This document shows, one piece after another, positions 14,584-23,654 of a DNA stretch of 64,000 nt. The stretch spans positions 790,458 through 854,457 of the forward strand of contig NZ_KI421509.1 in assembly GCF_000473225.1 (NCBI RefSeq). Reading direction: 5' to 3'. The position numbers and the translations under genes are program-made. The stretch is from Sedimentitalea nanhaiensis DSM 24252 (GTDB lineage: Bacteria > Pseudomonadota > Alphaproteobacteria > Rhodobacterales > Rhodobacteraceae). The notes below the pieces were generated by a model. That model was given only the letters and a program-made list of their open reading frames with translations, did not search any database and was not told the DNA's origin. Every line of letters starts with the position of its first letter. Position 1 is the first letter of the stretch.

Positions 14584-16044
14584 TCACATGATCTTGAAAG
14601 CGGGATCGGCCAGGGCCGGTCCGGCCTCGGCGACGGGCAGCGGCTTGGCCGAAACGCTTTGCTTGATACCGTGAATCCATTTCTTGGCGCGTTCGTTCAG
14701 CTGAAAGCTCTTGGTCATCGACCGTCCGCGTGTCACCAGAATACCGATATCGGCACCCTCATATCGGTAGTCGCCCGGCTGAAGGATACGCAGAAAGAAG
14801 GCTTCGTTTTCGCTTTCGACCGCACGGCGGTGATAATCGAACCGATCGAACACAACACGCCCGTCTTCGAGCATTTTGTAGATACCGGTCTCCGGCGATT
14901 GGGTACAGATATCAACGCTGTCATCGGTGTGTTTGATGACCATCTGCGACCAGCTGTCGATCATGTCCGGGTTGGCCCAGCGGGCGTTCAGCTCGTCCAC
15001 GTCCAGATTGAATTTCTTGCGACTGAACTCAAGCAGGTGAAACAGGAACAGCGGCGCGTCCGCATGGGCAAAGGCGGCATGATTGGTCATCGAACTGGCC
15101 CCGGTAATGCGCGGGTTCAGCTCGCCCAGCCACAGTTCGCCGGTCTTCTTGTCGATCAGGAAATCCAGCTCGAAATAACCTCGATAGCCTTCCTTGCGCA
15201 GTTGCTCCCCAAACTTGAACGTCAGATCCCGCGCGTGGTCGCGAACCTTTGGCGGAAAGGCCGTGGACAGGATTTCATTACCGCACCAACCGCCGCGATA
15301 GGGTGTCAATTCCTTGAACCCAACCAGTTCGGTCATCAGCGGACCGACAATCGTGCCCTCCTTGGTGGCGCAGGCTTCGATGGCGGAACCACGACAATCG
15401 ATTCGTTTCATGATCTTGATCTCGCCCTCGCCGACGATCTCGTGTTCATGGCGGCGGAAATCGGCCTCGGATTTGATAAAGAATGTGGTATGCCCGGAAT
15501 CACCAAAGGCCGATTGCAGTACCAGATCATGCCCGATTCCGGCCTTTTCGCAGGTCTTTTTCAGATCGTCATAGGATTTCACCTCGGCCAGGACATTGGG
15601 CACCGAGGGCACCCCTGCCTTGTTTCCGATCCGCACGGTTTCGATCTTGTTGTCCATACCCGAGCGCAGCTTGGCCTTGGGGAACCACACCTCAGCACCC
15701 AGTTCCTTTGACAGCCGCTCGGTTTCTTCGTCAAACATCAGGAACACGAACTTGGGCTTGCCGCCCCGCCGCTTGATGAAATCTATGACCTCTTTGTGCT
15801 GAAGCAGGTAGTTGTTGATATCCTCGATGCTCTGGAATTCGGCATGGGGCTGCTCGGACGGGCAGAATACATTGGGATGTTTGCCGCCGTAGCAATCGAT
15901 GTAGCAGATGTACTTGAAATTCCGCACCCATTCGTCCAACCCCAGCAGGTTGAAGTTGGTCGCAGAGATGAAATAGATCGGGTCTTCGTTGCGGTGAAAG
16001 AACCGGCGGATTTCCGAAATATTGTTCAACACTTTTGTAGACAT
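14584..16044 (-). CDS. ATP-grasp ligase
   Basis: 486-residue ATP-grasp enzyme; members join a carboxylate to an amine or thiol through an acyl phosphate. An atypical N-terminal domain (1-140) precedes the ATP-grasp core: LVLQSAFGDSGHTTFF is the ATP-binding loop near residue 210, IKIMKR supplies a nucleotide lysine, and YFELDFLID plus LWLGELNPRITGAS give the Mg-binding Glu and Asn near residues 310-325. A small C-terminal domain follows. Annotation pipelines tend to call such proteins biotin carboxylase, but no biotin-dependent partner is present. An AGGGA site precedes the ATG. It sits between the decarboxylase (14 nt away) and the C45 gene, so a carboxylate-amine ligation in a shared pathway is likely. 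Confidence 0.8.
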   Translation of the reverse strand: MSTKVLNNISEIRRFFHRNEDPIYFISATNFNLLGLDEWVRNFKYICYIDCYGGKHPNVFCPSEQPHAEFQSIEDINNYLLQHKEVIDFIKRRGGKPKFVFLMFDEETERLSKELGAEVWFPKAKLRSGMDNKIETVRIGNKAGVPSVPNVLAEVKSYDDLKKTCEKAGIGHDLVLQSAFGDSGHTTFFIKSEADFRRHEHEIVGEGEIKIMKRIDCRGSAIEACATKEGTIVGPLMTELVGFKELTPYRGGWCGNEILSTAFPPKVRDHARDLTFKFGEQLRKEGYRGYFELDFLIDKKTGELWLGELNPRITGASSMTNHAAFAHADAPLFLFHLLEFSRKKFNLDVDELNARWANPDMIDSWSQMVIKHTDDSVDICTQSPETGIYKMLEDGRVVFDRFDYHRRAVESENEAFFLRILQPGDYRYEGADIGILVTRGRSMTKSFQLNERAKKWIHGIKQSVSAKPLPVAEAGPALADPAFKIM

Positions 16045-16058
16045 GTCGTGGTCCCTGT

Positions 16059-18797
16059 TTATTCAGAAGCTGTCTTGAGCTTGATTTGCGCGTGTTTGTT
16101 CAACGCGTCTTGGGTGAACACCCGCAGACCGAGATCGGCGCGGTATCCGTGGATTTCATTGACATCCAGCGCCCGCATAAAGGCCAGGATCTCTTGGCTG
16201 ACCACCTGCCCCGGCACCAGAATCGGGAACCCAGGTGGATAAGGGATGATGAAACTGGCCGACACAACCTCTTGTCCGCTGTCCATTGCCTGTTTCAACG
16301 AGCCGTCCAGTTCCAGATAGTCGCAGTTTTCCTCGTCGTAGCTGAGAAAGAAGGCCGAGCGGATGTCGCCCTCCACTGTCCCCAAATCGGCTCGGAACGC
16401 ATCGTGGAACCGGCTGAAGTCCGGCAGAGGAGGCAGGTCTTCCATCAGGTTCTTGACCCGTCGATCAAAGGACAGGCGCTCCATTTTGCTGGCATCGTCC
16501 AGCAAATCGTCCAATCCCTTGGCGATCTCGACAAGCACCTCGATCAGATAGGCGACGCTGGACCGTGTTGTACCGATGTTGGTCATGAACAGGACGGTGT
16601 TGCGCGAGGTCTTGTTGATCTGGATACCGTACTTATCCATCAGGATATCGGTCTTGAACGTATCGCCGTCCCAGCCCGTACCGCCCACTGCCAATGTGAC
16701 ACGGGTGGCATCCAGCACGAATTCGTCGTTTTCCCAGCAATCCCAGATATCTGTCCACCCCTGTTGAACGTCGTAATAGCTGGTGACCCCGCTTTCACGG
16801 TGCGGTTCGGGGATCATATCGCCTGCCGACAAGACCTTGAAATATTTGCTCAGCAAGGGATGCGTTGCAATGGATCGGCGCATGGACATGGCCGCCTCGA
16901 CCTGGCGCTGTACGAATTCGAAACCTTCCAATTCGACCTGTCGTCGCCCCACGTCAAGGCTGGCGATGATCTGGTAATTGGGCGATGTCGACGTATGCGT
17001 CATATAGGCTTCGTGAAAACTCTGTTCGACCTCGCCCTTAAAGTCCTGATCATTGACATGAATCATGGAACCTTGCCGCAACGACGTCAGCGTCTTGTGC
17101 GTCGACTGCGTGGCATAGGCCCGCACACGTGCGGTGGGAGGCGGGATCAACCGGGTCTTGAGCAGCTTTTCGTCATCCGCGTCCACGAGTTTCTTTTGCT
17201 GGGCGTCATACGCCTTTTGATGCGCTTCGCTCTTGAATTTGGCCCGCAGATTGGCGGCTGCGCTCATCGCCGTGCGCTGGCGATAGGTTGGAGAGAACCG
17301 GGCAAAGGCAAACCACGCCTCATCCCACAAGAAGATCAGATCCGGCTTGATGGCCAGACACTCTTCCATCACCCGTTCGACATTGTAGACGATGCCGTCA
17401 AAGGTGCAGTTCGTCAGCAAAAGCATCCGCACCTGGTCCAGCTTGCCCGCGGCCTTGAGCGTCAGAAGCTGATGCTTGATTTCGCGCAACGGCACCGCGC
17501 CATACATCGAGTATTCATTCAGCGGGTAGCTATCCAGATAGACCACCTGCGCCCCGGACAGCACCATTCCATAGTGGTGTGATTTGTGGCAATCGCGGTC
17601 CACCAGAACAATATCGCCCGGACTGACCAGCGCCTGCACCACAATCTTGTTACAGGTCGAAGTGCCATTGGTCGCAAAAAAAGTCTGCTTGCTGCCAAAG
17701 GCCCGGCTTGCCAGTTCCTGTGCGCGTTTGATCGGTCCATGCGGTTCCAGCAGCGAATCCAAACCGCCCGAGGTTGCCGAAGTTTCCGCCAGAAAGATGT
17801 TGGGTCCGTAAAACGCCCCCATGTCCTGAATCCAGTGGCTGCGGCTGATCGATTTACCGCGGCTGATCGGCATGGCATGGAACACACCGGTCGGTTGCTT
17901 GGAATATTCGACCAACGCGGTGAAGAAAGGTGTCGTGAACCGCGATTGAACGCCACGCAGGATGTTCAGGTGCAGTTCAAGGAAATCTTCCTGATTGTAA
18001 AACACCCGACGGCAAATCCCCAGATCCAACCCGGCGATATCCTCGACCGAACGCTCTGTGATCAGATAGGCATCCAATTCGGGACGCACTTTGTCGATCA
18101 ACCGGCAGAGTTCCGGGCCATAGTCCTCGGCCTGAAGCTGTTCCAGCTGTTCCGCGCCCCCTGCCCGCGCAAGATAGCGCGTCAGGATCGGAAGACTCAT
18201 CTTGGAATGCAGGGTCAGGCCGGGGCGTACCACAATGGCCTGAATGTTGTGATTGAACAGCACCGCGATCAGCGCGTCCTCAAGGCTGGGGACCACCATC
18301 GCCTCGTAGGTGAACGGATCCTCGCTGCGCCGCATTCGCGTCATGTTGGATTTGAGCCAACGTTCCTGCTGTTCGTTGACTTCGTCGACGATCAGAACCT
18401 CAAAATAGGGTTTGCTCATCGCCCGGGCTTCGGGCGACAGCTGCGCCTCGTCGTCGTGTTCCTCGTTGTCGAGGCTGTCGCGTTCCAGCGGAATGTGGCG
18501 ACGCCGATACGCCCCGGTCGTCAGCGCACGAGTGACGCGGCTGACGGAAAACGCCAGGTCAGCGTAATTATCATGCTCAAAATGCCGGCGCATGTGATCA
18601 AAGGCCGCCATCCCCGGAAAGGCCCAATACGGTTCGATCAGCGCAAGCGAGGCAAATAGCTCCTCTGTCTTCTTGCGCAGACCGGCTGCTTTGCGCCCTG
18701 TCGCGTCCTGTGCCAGCGCTCCGGTCGCATCGCGGAGCGCGCTCCAGCGATCAGACCTGAGCTGAAGCGCAGAATAGTAGTCGTTTACTGAATGCAT
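16059..18797 (-). CDS. Orn/Lys/Arg-family PLP decarboxylase, large form
   Basis: 912 residues, longer than the usual 710-760 of inducible lysine/arginine/ornithine decarboxylases. The start at 18797 is supported by AGGAGGG with ideal spacing. A receiver-like wing domain (YFEVLIVDEVNEQQ near residue 135) precedes the fold-type I aminotransferase core. Visible PLP-site residues are FATNGTSTCNK (phosphate), DRDCHKSHHYG (ring-stacking His), DEAW with Asp492 (pyridine N) and ATQSTHKTL with Lys568 forming the Schiff base. The extra length is mainly a helical N-terminal extension and a charged insert after DEAW. The product would be an amine from a basic or related amino acid; the substrate cannot be read from the sequence. 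Second gene of the cluster. Confidence 0.85.
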   Translation of the reverse strand: MHSVNDYYSALQLRSDRWSALRDATGALAQDATGRKAAGLRKKTEELFASLALIEPYWAFPGMAAFDHMRRHFEHDNYADLAFSVSRVTRALTTGAYRRRHIPLERDSLDNEEHDDEAQLSPEARAMSKPYFEVLIVDEVNEQQERWLKSNMTRMRRSEDPFTYEAMVVPSLEDALIAVLFNHNIQAIVVRPGLTLHSKMSLPILTRYLARAGGAEQLEQLQAEDYGPELCRLIDKVRPELDAYLITERSVEDIAGLDLGICRRVFYNQEDFLELHLNILRGVQSRFTTPFFTALVEYSKQPTGVFHAMPISRGKSISRSHWIQDMGAFYGPNIFLAETSATSGGLDSLLEPHGPIKRAQELASRAFGSKQTFFATNGTSTCNKIVVQALVSPGDIVLVDRDCHKSHHYGMVLSGAQVVYLDSYPLNEYSMYGAVPLREIKHQLLTLKAAGKLDQVRMLLLTNCTFDGIVYNVERVMEECLAIKPDLIFLWDEAWFAFARFSPTYRQRTAMSAAANLRAKFKSEAHQKAYDAQQKKLVDADDEKLLKTRLIPPPTARVRAYATQSTHKTLTSLRQGSMIHVNDQDFKGEVEQSFHEAYMTHTSTSPNYQIIASLDVGRRQVELEGFEFVQRQVEAAMSMRRSIATHPLLSKYFKVLSAGDMIPEPHRESGVTSYYDVQQGWTDIWDCWENDEFVLDATRVTLAVGGTGWDGDTFKTDILMDKYGIQINKTSRNTVLFMTNIGTTRSSVAYLIEVLVEIAKGLDDLLDDASKMERLSFDRRVKNLMEDLPPLPDFSRFHDAFRADLGTVEGDIRSAFFLSYDEENCDYLELDGSLKQAMDSGQEVVSASFIIPYPPGFPILVPGQVVSQEILAFMRALDVNEIHGYRADLGLRVFTQDALNKHAQIKLKTASE

Positions 18798-18852
18798 CAG
18801 TGACCCTCCTGAAAGAGGAGTGTCTGATTGATGCGTAACAAATGCAACCAGT

Positions 18853-18868
18853 TCCGCCAAATGGCGGA
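18853..18868 (-). promoter_or_regulatory. Hairpin between nitrilase and decarboxylase genes
   Basis: TCCGCC-AAAT-GGCGGA, a perfect 6-bp stem with a 4-nt loop, lies in the 81-bp gap between the nitrilase stop and the decarboxylase ribosome site. There is no T-run, so it is more likely an mRNA-stabilising or attenuating structure, or an operator, than a terminator. Confidence 0.4.
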
Positions 18869-18878
18869 GCTTAGTTGT

Positions 18879-19865
18879 TCATCCGTTAGAGATCTTGCCC
18901 GGAAATGCCAATGTTTCAGGCCCTTTGGCAAGCGGAGTCCGATCTGCCGGCACCTCTTGCGTCAAGTCCGAAAGTGACTGTGGCACGTCCACATGCAAGC
19001 CAGCCCTTGATCCCTGACGCTGCATTTCAAGCGCCCCCAGTGTCCTGAGATATGAATCGGTGCCGCTTTCGCGATCATAGACCGAAAAGTCGGTGGAGCG
19101 GTCACGGAAGCTCTTCAGGACCTGGCCCAACCCTTTCATGCCGGTTTCACGTTGGCGCCGCACCATGTCCAGATCAACCTCGATCGGGAACATGTCCTCT
19201 TGCCCCGCTGATTGGTGCAAGACCGTAGCCGTAGGGTCCACGACGCAGGATTTGCCAACACCTCCGGCCCCCAAGCCGTTGACATCGAATACATAACACT
19301 GGAACTGCGCTGCTGTTGCGCGGGCGATTGCGAGTTCGGCATCCCGGTCTGTCGTGCCGGTCAGCACCGGATGTAACAGAACCTCGACTCCCTGACTGGT
19401 CAGTTGGCGCGTGGTTTCCGGGAACCAGATATCATAGCAGATCGACAGGCCGAACCGGCCGACATCAGGTACGTCAAAGACGCAGAAATCCGTTCCCGCC
19501 TCTACATCGACCTCATAGGGCCGGAACGGGAACATCTTGTTATAACGCGTAACGACCTCGCCCTGCGGATTGATCACCACCGAAGTGTTCCGAATAAGAC
19601 CGTCGTCACCCTTGATGAACATCGAACCGGGAACCAACCAGACCTGATGGCGATGGGCAGCCTCGCAAAACTGCGTGATTGCCTCGTTCTGAACCGGCTG
19701 TGCGTAACGGTGCAAAGGGCCGTAAGGCGCTAGCTCGCTGAACAGAACCATCTGTGTCCAAGGAAACCGGGCCATTAGAATATCGAGCCGTTGGATCATG
19801 CCTTCGACATTGGAATGAAGCGCGGCCACATGCATCTGCACGCCAGCGATAGCAAAGGGGGTCAT
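18879..19865 (-). CDS. Carbon-nitrogen hydrolase (nitrilase superfamily)
   Basis: 328 residues with the nitrilase-fold Glu-Lys-Cys catalytic set: Glu44 in LFSELAPYGP, Lys110 in RYNKMFPF and Cys143 in SICYDIWFPE. These enzymes hydrolyse nitriles or, more often, linear amides such as N-carbamoylputrescine, beta-ureidopropionate or omega-amides. A 50-residue C-terminal extension after the core has no motif I know. It opens a cluster running into the large decarboxylase, the ATP-grasp ligase and the C45 acyltransferase. Pairing with an amino-acid decarboxylase recalls agmatine/carbamoylputrescine chemistry, but the ATP-grasp and C45 partners are not part of that pathway. Cytoplasmic; no signal peptide. 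Confidence 0.85.
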   Translation of the reverse strand: MTPFAIAGVQMHVAALHSNVEGMIQRLDILMARFPWTQMVLFSELAPYGPLHRYAQPVQNEAITQFCEAAHRHQVWLVPGSMFIKGDDGLIRNTSVVINPQGEVVTRYNKMFPFRPYEVDVEAGTDFCVFDVPDVGRFGLSICYDIWFPETTRQLTSQGVEVLLHPVLTGTTDRDAELAIARATAAQFQCYVFDVNGLGAGGVGKSCVVDPTATVLHQSAGQEDMFPIEVDLDMVRRQRETGMKGLGQVLKSFRDRSTDFSVYDRESGTDSYLRTLGALEMQRQGSRAGLHVDVPQSLSDLTQEVPADRTPLAKGPETLAFPGKISNG

Positions 19866-19879
19866 TTACCTGTTCTCCG

Positions 19880-20173
19880 TCAACACCCGAGTCCAAACCG
19901 AAGCAGCGGGCGAGAAGCTTCTGTGAACCGGTTCCTAACGGTTTGCAATGGAAACCGGAACCGAAGAACCGCATCTGCCATCACTTCGCCGTATCGGCGG
20001 ATCATTCCGATGCGTTGAAACAACAGCATCAAACCCAACGCCAAAATGACCGGTAGAATGCAAGCCGCCGAAAACGCCCGGAAATTATCGGCACAAGGAA
20101 TTCCATCGATGACAAAGGCCATCGCATCCGGCAAGGGGTCGGTCGGATCGAAACGGTTTGCATCCCTCGTCAT
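19880..20173 (-). CDS. Possible small membrane protein
   Basis: Not recognised. A 97-residue frame from the ATG at 20173 has one strongly hydrophobic segment (AACILPVILALGLMLLF, near residues 36-52) followed by a basic amphipathic tail. It ends 14 bp before the nitrilase start on the same strand. No clear ribosome site is present and the C-terminus is arginine-rich, so it could be a chance frame in the leader of the cluster. Confidence 0.35.
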   Translation of the reverse strand: MTRDANRFDPTDPLPDAMAFVIDGIPCADNFRAFSAACILPVILALGLMLLFQRIGMIRRYGEVMADAVLRFRFPLQTVRNRFTEASRPLLRFGLGC

Positions 20174-20507
20174 CGTGCCCCGGCGGACCGGATTCGCGCG
20201 CGTGTTACACGCAGGCCTGTAACCGGGGCGAGCGACATCTTGTCGTGTCAACAAGAGATCAGACCGTCAGATACGCCTTACATTGCAACGGCCCATCAAC
20301 AGACACGATCCCTGAAAACTGCCGAAATCGCATCGCTCGAATGGCGCACCACCTCAACCCAAGAGCGAACCGCGCATCTTCAGAGGCGGGAAACGCCCGT
20401 GAGAAACCGCAGATTCACGCCCGTTAGCAGCAGTCCGTTTTTCAGCACGGAATCCGCCATGAACATCTGCGCCCGTTGCATGCTCGGTCGCATTTTTGCT
20501 CTGCATA
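20174..20507. other. Intergenic stretch with no supported gene
   Basis: 334 bp between the possible small membrane protein and the diaminopropionate ammonia-lyase stop. Short plus-strand frames exist, but none has a ribosome site or protein-like composition. The promoter of the nitrilase/decarboxylase cluster should lie here or within 19866-20173; I could not assign boxes with confidence. Confidence 0.4.
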
Positions 20508-21560
20508 TTAGTCAGGATTTTCAGAGCCTTCGCTGAGCACGACCAGGATGCGCGACTCGCCAGACAGATTCAGCTCCTTTCGGTAAGAGTCAGCCGCCAG
20601 AAGCCCTGCCAATCCTGCGGCACCCGATGGTGTCGAAGGTGCTCCCAAATTCGCAGCGATGTTTGCGCCCTCCTGCCCCTCGGCCTCGGTGATCCGGGCA
20701 AAAAAATCCGCATCCCGTGCCAGCCCCTTGAGCGCAATCAGCGACGGCTCCTTGCAGTCCAAACGCCCCATCACCGAAACCGGACCGGGCGCGACAACAG
20801 GGGCACCGGCATCAATCGACTCTGCCAGGGCCGGTGCGAACTCGGGCTCCACCACAACAATGGTTGGCTTTCCCTCCCATTTGTCGCGCGCAATAGCCGC
20901 CGCAGCCCCGGCCAAACCGCCAACCCCCGCCTGCAGAAACAGATGCGTTGGCGGCGTCGGGATTTGATCGAAAACCTCTCCCATCAACACCAGATACCCC
21001 TCCATCAACCGGTGCGGGGCTTCGACATAACCGGGCCATGAACTGTCAGACAGCAAAGTCCAGCCCTGTTCGCGCGCCGCATGCGTCGCGGCCGCCATGC
21101 TGGCCTCGTAGCTGTGCCCCTTGCGCTCGACTTTCGCGCCTAGGGCACGCAGCCGATCGGCAAAGGCTTCGGGAACCGTGGCGGCGATGAACACCACGGC
21201 CTGCGCCCCAAACGCCTGTGCGCCGGCAGCCACCGACAGACCGTGGTTGCCGGCGCTGGCAGTCACATAGGTTGCTCCCCGCGCGCGGCCCTGTTCGGCG
21301 TTATGGGCTATCACATAGGCAGCACCCAGAGCCTTGAAGCTCCCCAGCCCCATCCGGTTGCGTTCGTCCTTGGCCCAGATTTCAGCCACACCAAGACGGT
21401 CAGCCAATTGCGGTAACGGGGTCAGCGGCGTTTGCGCTGCCACGGGGCATCTCTGGATCAGCTTGCGCGGTTTCTCCAAGTCGATACTGGGAAACGGAAC
21501 TTCCGCAGGCAGCACAAATTCCTGTGCGTCCGCGCGATACGGGTTGGATAAAATCTTCAT
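20508..21560 (-). CDS. dpaL: Diaminopropionate ammonia-lyase
   Basis: PLP fold-type II enzyme that converts 2,3-diaminopropionate to pyruvate and ammonia. The 350 residues are slightly shorter than the enterobacterial enzyme (about 400). Markers are ERNRMGLGSFKALGAAY, with the PLP lysine in GSFKA near residue 77, the substrate loop TASAGNHGLSVA near residue 104, and DSSWPGYVEAPHRLMEGY, a segment characteristic of DpaL rather than threonine dehydratase. The glycine-rich phosphate loop is QAGVGGLAGA. The start is the ATG at 21560. It follows the methyltetrahydrofolate methyltransferase gene by 66 bp on the same strand and may share its transcript. Confidence 0.85.
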   Translation of the reverse strand: MKILSNPYRADAQEFVLPAEVPFPSIDLEKPRKLIQRCPVAAQTPLTPLPQLADRLGVAEIWAKDERNRMGLGSFKALGAAYVIAHNAEQGRARGATYVTASAGNHGLSVAAGAQAFGAQAVVFIAATVPEAFADRLRALGAKVERKGHSYEASMAAATHAAREQGWTLLSDSSWPGYVEAPHRLMEGYLVLMGEVFDQIPTPPTHLFLQAGVGGLAGAAAAIARDKWEGKPTIVVVEPEFAPALAESIDAGAPVVAPGPVSVMGRLDCKEPSLIALKGLARDADFFARITEAEGQEGANIAANLGAPSTPSGAAGLAGLLAADSYRKELNLSGESRILVVLSEGSENPD

Positions 21561-21626
21561 ACCCAACCCGACCCGATTTCAACCCGTGTCGTCAAGCATT
21601 GCAAGCATCACCCCCTGTGCGATCAA

Positions 21627-22688
21627 TCAGGCGCGACGGCGACGCCCACCGGTTCGTCCAGCGCGACCGCGGCCTTCATCGCCGGCCTTGACGGGCTGCT
21701 TGTTGGTTCGGATCCACTCCGACCCGTGCGGATCGTTGTTGGTCAGGAAGTTGGCGGCACGAATGGCCTCCATCTCCTTGCCTGCCAGCGCCTGCATCGA
21801 ACCCATTCCGAACAATGTCACAAAGGTTTCGTCATCGATATCGTCGGGCAGGATGATACCGGCGGCTTGGACTTCGGCCTTTTTCTCGGCGATCTTGGTC
21901 TGGTTTACCGGCAATGCGACGGGGTTCATGATCGCGCTGGTCATTCCCGCCCCCATGGCCATGGGCAAAAAGGCGTTGTTGATCCCATGCCGGTTCGGCA
22001 ACCCAAAGCTGATGTTGGAAGCGCCGCAGGTGGTATTCACGCCCAATTCTTCGCGCAGGCGTCGGACCAGGGCAAAGACCTGCAAACCGGCGGTTCCCAT
22101 TGCGCCGATCGGCATTACCAGCGGATCAACCACGATATCGTGCGCCGGGATGCCGAAATCGGCGGCGCGTTGTACGATTTTCTTGGCGACCTCGAACCGC
22201 ACGTCAGGATCTTCGGAAATGCCAGTGTCGTCGTTGGAAATCGCCACCACCGGTACGTTATACTTCTTGACCAGCGGCAGAATGCGTTCGAGACGCTCCT
22301 CCTCGCCGGTGACCGAATTCAGCAAAGGCCGTCCTTCGCAAACCGAAAGACCCGCCTCAAGAGCGGCCGGAACCGAGCTATCGATACACAAAGGTACGTC
22401 GACAAGCCCCTGAACCAGCTTGAGAATCTCAACCATCAATGGGGGCTCGGTTTCGTTCGGGTTCGGGTTCGAGTTATAGACGACCCCGGCATTCACATCC
22501 AGAACCGTTGCCCCTGCGGCAACTTGCGCCACCGCATCCTTTTCCACCGTCGAAAAATCGCCCGCCTCAAGTTCGGCGGCCAGTTTCTTGCGGCCGGTGG
22601 GGTTGATCCGCTCGCCGATCACGCAGAACGGCTGGTCAAACCCGATGATGGCGGTCTTGGTTTTGCTTTCGACGATGGTACGGGTCAT
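21627..22688 (-). CDS. Methyltetrahydrofolate:corrinoid methyltransferase (pterin-binding, split MetH type)
   Basis: 353-residue TIM-barrel pterin-binding protein that moves a methyl group from 5-methyltetrahydrofolate to a corrinoid protein. The N-terminal FCVIGERINPTGRKK motif and DVNAG, the pterin-pocket Asp/Asn pair, are the family signature; CIDSS and ISNDDTG are further pocket strands. It matches the pterin domain of MetH standing alone, with a short Arg/Gly-rich tail (GRGRAGRTGGRRRR) that is unusual. Rhodobacteraceae are known to use a methionine synthase split over separate proteins, and adjacency to metF supports that role. The start at 22688 has AAAGGA upstream. The corrinoid and homocysteine-methyltransferase partners are not in this window. 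Confidence 0.88.
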   Translation of the reverse strand: MTRTIVESKTKTAIIGFDQPFCVIGERINPTGRKKLAAELEAGDFSTVEKDAVAQVAAGATVLDVNAGVVYNSNPNPNETEPPLMVEILKLVQGLVDVPLCIDSSVPAALEAGLSVCEGRPLLNSVTGEEERLERILPLVKKYNVPVVAISNDDTGISEDPDVRFEVAKKIVQRAADFGIPAHDIVVDPLVMPIGAMGTAGLQVFALVRRLREELGVNTTCGASNISFGLPNRHGINNAFLPMAMGAGMTSAIMNPVALPVNQTKIAEKKAEVQAAGIILPDDIDDETFVTLFGMGSMQALAGKEMEAIRAANFLTNNDPHGSEWIRTNKQPVKAGDEGRGRAGRTGGRRRRA

Positions 22689-22698
22689 GAGCGTCCTT

Positions 22699-23628
22699 TC
22701 AGGATGCGTTTGCGGGGCGGCCCGAAGCACCGCCATGGTTGATGGCCCAAGTGGCATTGCTCTTGATACCGCCCAGCGGGAAGAAATGCACTTTGGTGAT
22801 GTTGAAATCCGGGTTCGCGGCTTTGTGTGCGGCGAGTTCCGTGATCACGTCGTTCGGCTCGTAAGGCAGCAACAGCTTGCTGACATCCATCGCCCTCTTT
22901 TGCAGCACTTTCAATGACGGTCCTACACCGCAGGCGATTGCGAACTTGATCAACGTCTGCAGCTTGGCCGGTCCCGCGATACCGATATGGATCGGCAAGC
23001 AGATCCCTGCCTCACGCAGGCTGTCTGCCCAGGCGATGATCGGCTTGGCGTCAAAGGCAAACTGTGTCGCCAGAGCCATTTCCGCATCGGTTCGGTTTGA
23101 AAATTCCTGTTTCCAACGAAGTGCTTCCAGGACGTTCTTCATGCTTCCGTCGGGGTCGATATCGCGGTTGCCTTCGGGATGGCCCGCGACATGCAGGCGC
23201 TTGAACCCAGCCTTGTCAAACAGCCCGGTCTCCATCAGCTGCATCGAGCTGTCAAAGTCGCCCATGGGCTGCGCGACGCCCCCGGCCAGCAGCAGCGCCT
23301 GATCGACGCCTGCTTCGCCCTGATAGCGTGCAATCCAGTCCGCCAGCGTCGCCTTGTCCTTGATGATCCGCGCGGGAAAATGCGGCATCACCGGGTATCC
23401 ATCCCTGGCCAGGCGGCGCGCGGTGGCAACCATGTCTTCGATCGGCGTACCTTCGATATGGGCGATGTAGACCCGCGTGCCCTCTGGAAGCAAAGCGCGG
23501 AAATCCTCGACCTTTTCGGCGGTCCGCGGCATCACCTCGATCGAGTATCCTTGCAGGAACGCCTCGACATTCTCGTTGGCCGGAGTGGATCCCGGCGCAT
23601 CCCGCCTCTTGAATTTCAGCAATGCCAT
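22699..23628 (-). CDS. metF: Methylenetetrahydrofolate reductase
   Basis: Reduces 5,10-methylene- to 5-methyltetrahydrofolate, which feeds the methyltransferase gene 10 bp downstream. 309 residues, TIM barrel. Recognisable positions are YSIEVMPRTAEK (the family's conserved Glu near residue 31), PVMPHFPAR and a LLLAGG strand followed by VAGHPEGN, the flavin/folate-binding signature of MetF. It belongs to the divergent alphaproteobacterial group rather than the E. coli type. The start at 23628 is set by a GGAGG site; the longer frame to 23664 overlaps the ribosome site. Confidence 0.88.
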   Translation of the reverse strand: MALLKFKRRDAPGSTPANENVEAFLQGYSIEVMPRTAEKVEDFRALLPEGTRVYIAHIEGTPIEDMVATARRLARDGYPVMPHFPARIIKDKATLADWIARYQGEAGVDQALLLAGGVAQPMGDFDSSMQLMETGLFDKAGFKRLHVAGHPEGNRDIDPDGSMKNVLEALRWKQEFSNRTDAEMALATQFAFDAKPIIAWADSLREAGICLPIHIGIAGPAKLQTLIKFAIACGVGPSLKVLQKRAMDVSKLLLPYEPNDVITELAAHKAANPDFNITKVHFFPLGGIKSNATWAINHGGASGRPANAS

Positions 23629-23654
23629 TGTGGCCTCCCAAATGGATGTCAGGC

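Noticed and set aside
16086-17582. 498-codon plus-strand frame opposite the large decarboxylase
   Set aside because: Antisense shadow; the minus-strand frame carries the PLP-binding residues.
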